Position numbers and translations under genes: made by a program. The notes below the pieces were generated by a model that saw only the letters and a list, made by a program, of their open reading frames with translations, was not told where the DNA came from and ran no database searches. Shown in pieces: positions 12,426 through 13,511 of a DNA stretch of 13,511 bases (position 1 is the stretch's first letter; each line of letters begins with the position of its first letter). Source of the DNA: CAYUDP01 sp964443725 (GTDB taxonomy: Bacteria > Patescibacteriota > Minisyncoccia > Phycocordibacterales > JAKFXT01); NCBI GenBank assembly GCA_964443725.1, contig CAYUDP010000015.1, positions 1 to 13,511 on the forward strand, in the 5' to 3' direction.

Positions 12426-13499
12426 ATGCCGAACGATGAGCTTTTTCCGAAGGATACAAATCCGGAAGAAGCTTGTTTCTTCCGGAGGCGTAGAGTAGTT
12501 AAAAAGAGGGGTAAGAAGTTTACCCGCACCACTTATGAACCTAACAAAGCAATGGCTGAAGTTCATGCCAAGTTTCGCGCCTTGCTTAGAGAACGTATTG
12601 GTAAGCCGAACGTTGCATTTAAATCGGCAATCGCCTGTGTGGATGGCTTTAACCCGGATCGATTTTGGCAACAAGTGGTTAACTTGAGGTATGTCGCCAA
12701 AATTGATATTTTCAACGCATTTGGTCAGACATCGTTCAGTAAATTTGTGGATATACTTACCAAAGTTATGCCACATATGGGTGGAAGAAGAGAAGTTGAG
12801 AAGATTGTTCGTAGGTATTACGCGAACGAGCGCCATGGGCTTTATTATGGTGCCAATAACTCGCCCGATTTCTTTAACCTGGTCTGTGAGCACCTTATAG
12901 ATAGGGAGATACGTGGGAAAACAGGATCGCTGTATTTCAGGTATGTTGATGACTTGCTTTTCTTTGCAGACAATCTTGACAGTATTCACTATGCCGTCAG
13001 TGTTGCTCGTAGGGCATTGAGAAATGCAGGCTTTCTCGAGAACCACTGGAAGACTGTTATTGCTGATAGGAGGGTGAGACCTGTTGTTGTGTTGGGCAGG
13101 GTTCTCGGCTGTATCGGTCCTTCGTTAAACTACTCTGAGCGCGAACACAGGCGTGGGGGACACTATAAAATTCCCGAGATTAGAGAGAGGGCCAAACGGG
13201 AAAGGTTAGACGGCGGTTATCCACGGAGGGCGATCGGACTCAGTAGGAAACACCTTGAGGATTTGGAAATAGAAGTTTTCCGGGCAAGGTCGGGTCTGCC
13301 AGTAGAAAAACCTCGAGCTCTTGTGGGTAAGATGATCTGGTTTGCCGATTCAATCTTCCCAAGGGATCGCATACTCAGCCGTCTGGAGAGAAAGATCATA
13401 AGTCACTATAGGGCTTGGGCATCAAGGCGGGACGATGCCCCCACTGGGTTTTTACTGAAGTTGAAAGATCTGGTTGGTAATACCCGTACCCGCAATTGA
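12426..13499 (+). CDS. Reverse transcriptase, 357 aa, unassigned group
   Basis: An RNA-directed DNA polymerase. GGAGG (12414-12418), 7 nt before ATG 12426, fixes the start. The N-terminus (residues 1-60) is basic. Palm motifs: YVAKIDIFNAF with Asp94 (motif A), YYGANNSPDFFNL (residues 140-152, motif B, with Ser146-Pro147 but lacking the usual PQG), FRYVDDLLFF with Tyr173-Val-Asp175-Asp176 (active site), HWKT with Lys209, and VVLGRVLG (221-228, motif E). A thumb-like helical region follows (LVGKMIWFADSI, then SRLERKIISHYRAW). There is no maturase, HNH, protease or integrase domain, so a group II intron or LTR-type element is unlikely. The upstream structured RNA and single-domain RT fit the retron, DRT or unknown-group RTs. 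No effector or Avd-like gene is visible, but the window ends 12 bp after the stop. Confidence 0.88.
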   Translation: MPNDELFPKDTNPEEACFFRRRRVVKKRGKKFTRTTYEPNKAMAEVHAKFRALLRERIGKPNVAFKSAIACVDGFNPDRFWQQVVNLRYVAKIDIFNAFGQTSFSKFVDILTKVMPHMGGRREVEKIVRRYYANERHGLYYGANNSPDFFNLVCEHLIDREIRGKTGSLYFRYVDDLLFFADNLDSIHYAVSVARRALRNAGFLENHWKTVIADRRVRPVVVLGRVLGCIGPSLNYSEREHRRGGHYKIPEIRERAKRERLDGGYPRRAIGLSRKHLEDLEIEVFRARSGLPVEKPRALVGKMIWFADSIFPRDRILSRLERKIISHYRAWASRRDDAPTGFLLKLKDLVGNTRTRN

Positions 13500-13511
13500 A
13501 AGCACCCCAAG

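Noticed and set aside
12279..13046. Minus-strand frame of 255 codons
   Set aside because: It is antisense to the RT gene, which has unmistakable catalytic motifs, an SD and a promoter. The frame has no recognisable domain.
11946..13511. Diversity-generating retroelement
   Set aside because: I found no template/variable repeat pair with adenine substitutions and no Avd-like gene in the window; sequence past 13511 was not available.

Overview
The window most resembles a chromosomal segment of a small-genome bacterium of the Patescibacteria/CPR type (Parcubacteria-like). This is inferred from gene style only: moderate-to-low GC, a monomeric B12-dependent ribonucleotide reductase, a Wzy/WaaL-like membrane protein fused to TPRs next to murJ, several start codons without Shine-Dalgarno (SD) sequences, and very short or absent leaders. 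No 16S gene is present to prove it.

Layout. 1-1689 is the 3' part of nrdJ, cut by the window edge. 1748-2838 holds two divergent accessory genes, an unrecognised 123-aa protein (-) and a compact NlpC/P60-like protein (+). 2867-3290 is RNase P RNA (rnpB) with a good promoter and terminator. 3390-7450 is a two-gene cell-envelope unit: an O-antigen-ligase-like/TPR membrane protein and the lipid II flippase MurJ. 7455-8189 is a minus-strand region with a 72-aa two-helix membrane protein and, upstream, a promoter-to-terminator unit of about 370 nt that looks like a structured non-coding RNA. Its promoter shares its -35 box with the divergent lepA promoter. 8225-10024 is lepA, followed by a 37-aa membrane peptide on the minus strand and an FtsB/DivIC-like division protein that is probably translated from a leaderless mRNA.

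10699-11843 is the most unusual part. tRNA-Gly(CCC) and tRNA-Arg(CCT) are each followed by the same 187-bp element, and each element ends in a 19-nt copy of the 3' end of its own host tRNA, so the repeat period is exactly 206 bp at both loci. A 115-bp core is nearly identical (113/115). The two preceding hairpins differ in sequence but keep their pairing through compensatory changes, and a 9-nt segment at the core edge is antisense to the T-arm of the particular host tRNA. At tRNA-Gly a second 76-bp repeat family, also punctuated by the tRNA 3' end, follows. A glutaredoxin gene lies between the two loci.

11946-13499 holds a second candidate system: an intergenic RNA of about 420 nt with many helices and its own intrinsic terminator, followed by a 357-aa reverse transcriptase (YVDD active site) with its own promoter and a strong SD. 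The RT has no visible maturase, endonuclease or integrase domain, so it fits the broad retron/DRT/unknown-group class rather than a group II intron. Whether the RT has anything to do with the tRNA-tail elements is speculation.

The housekeeping genes mostly lack SD sequences, while the accessory genes (123 aa, 199 aa, 72 aa and the RT) all have clear ones.
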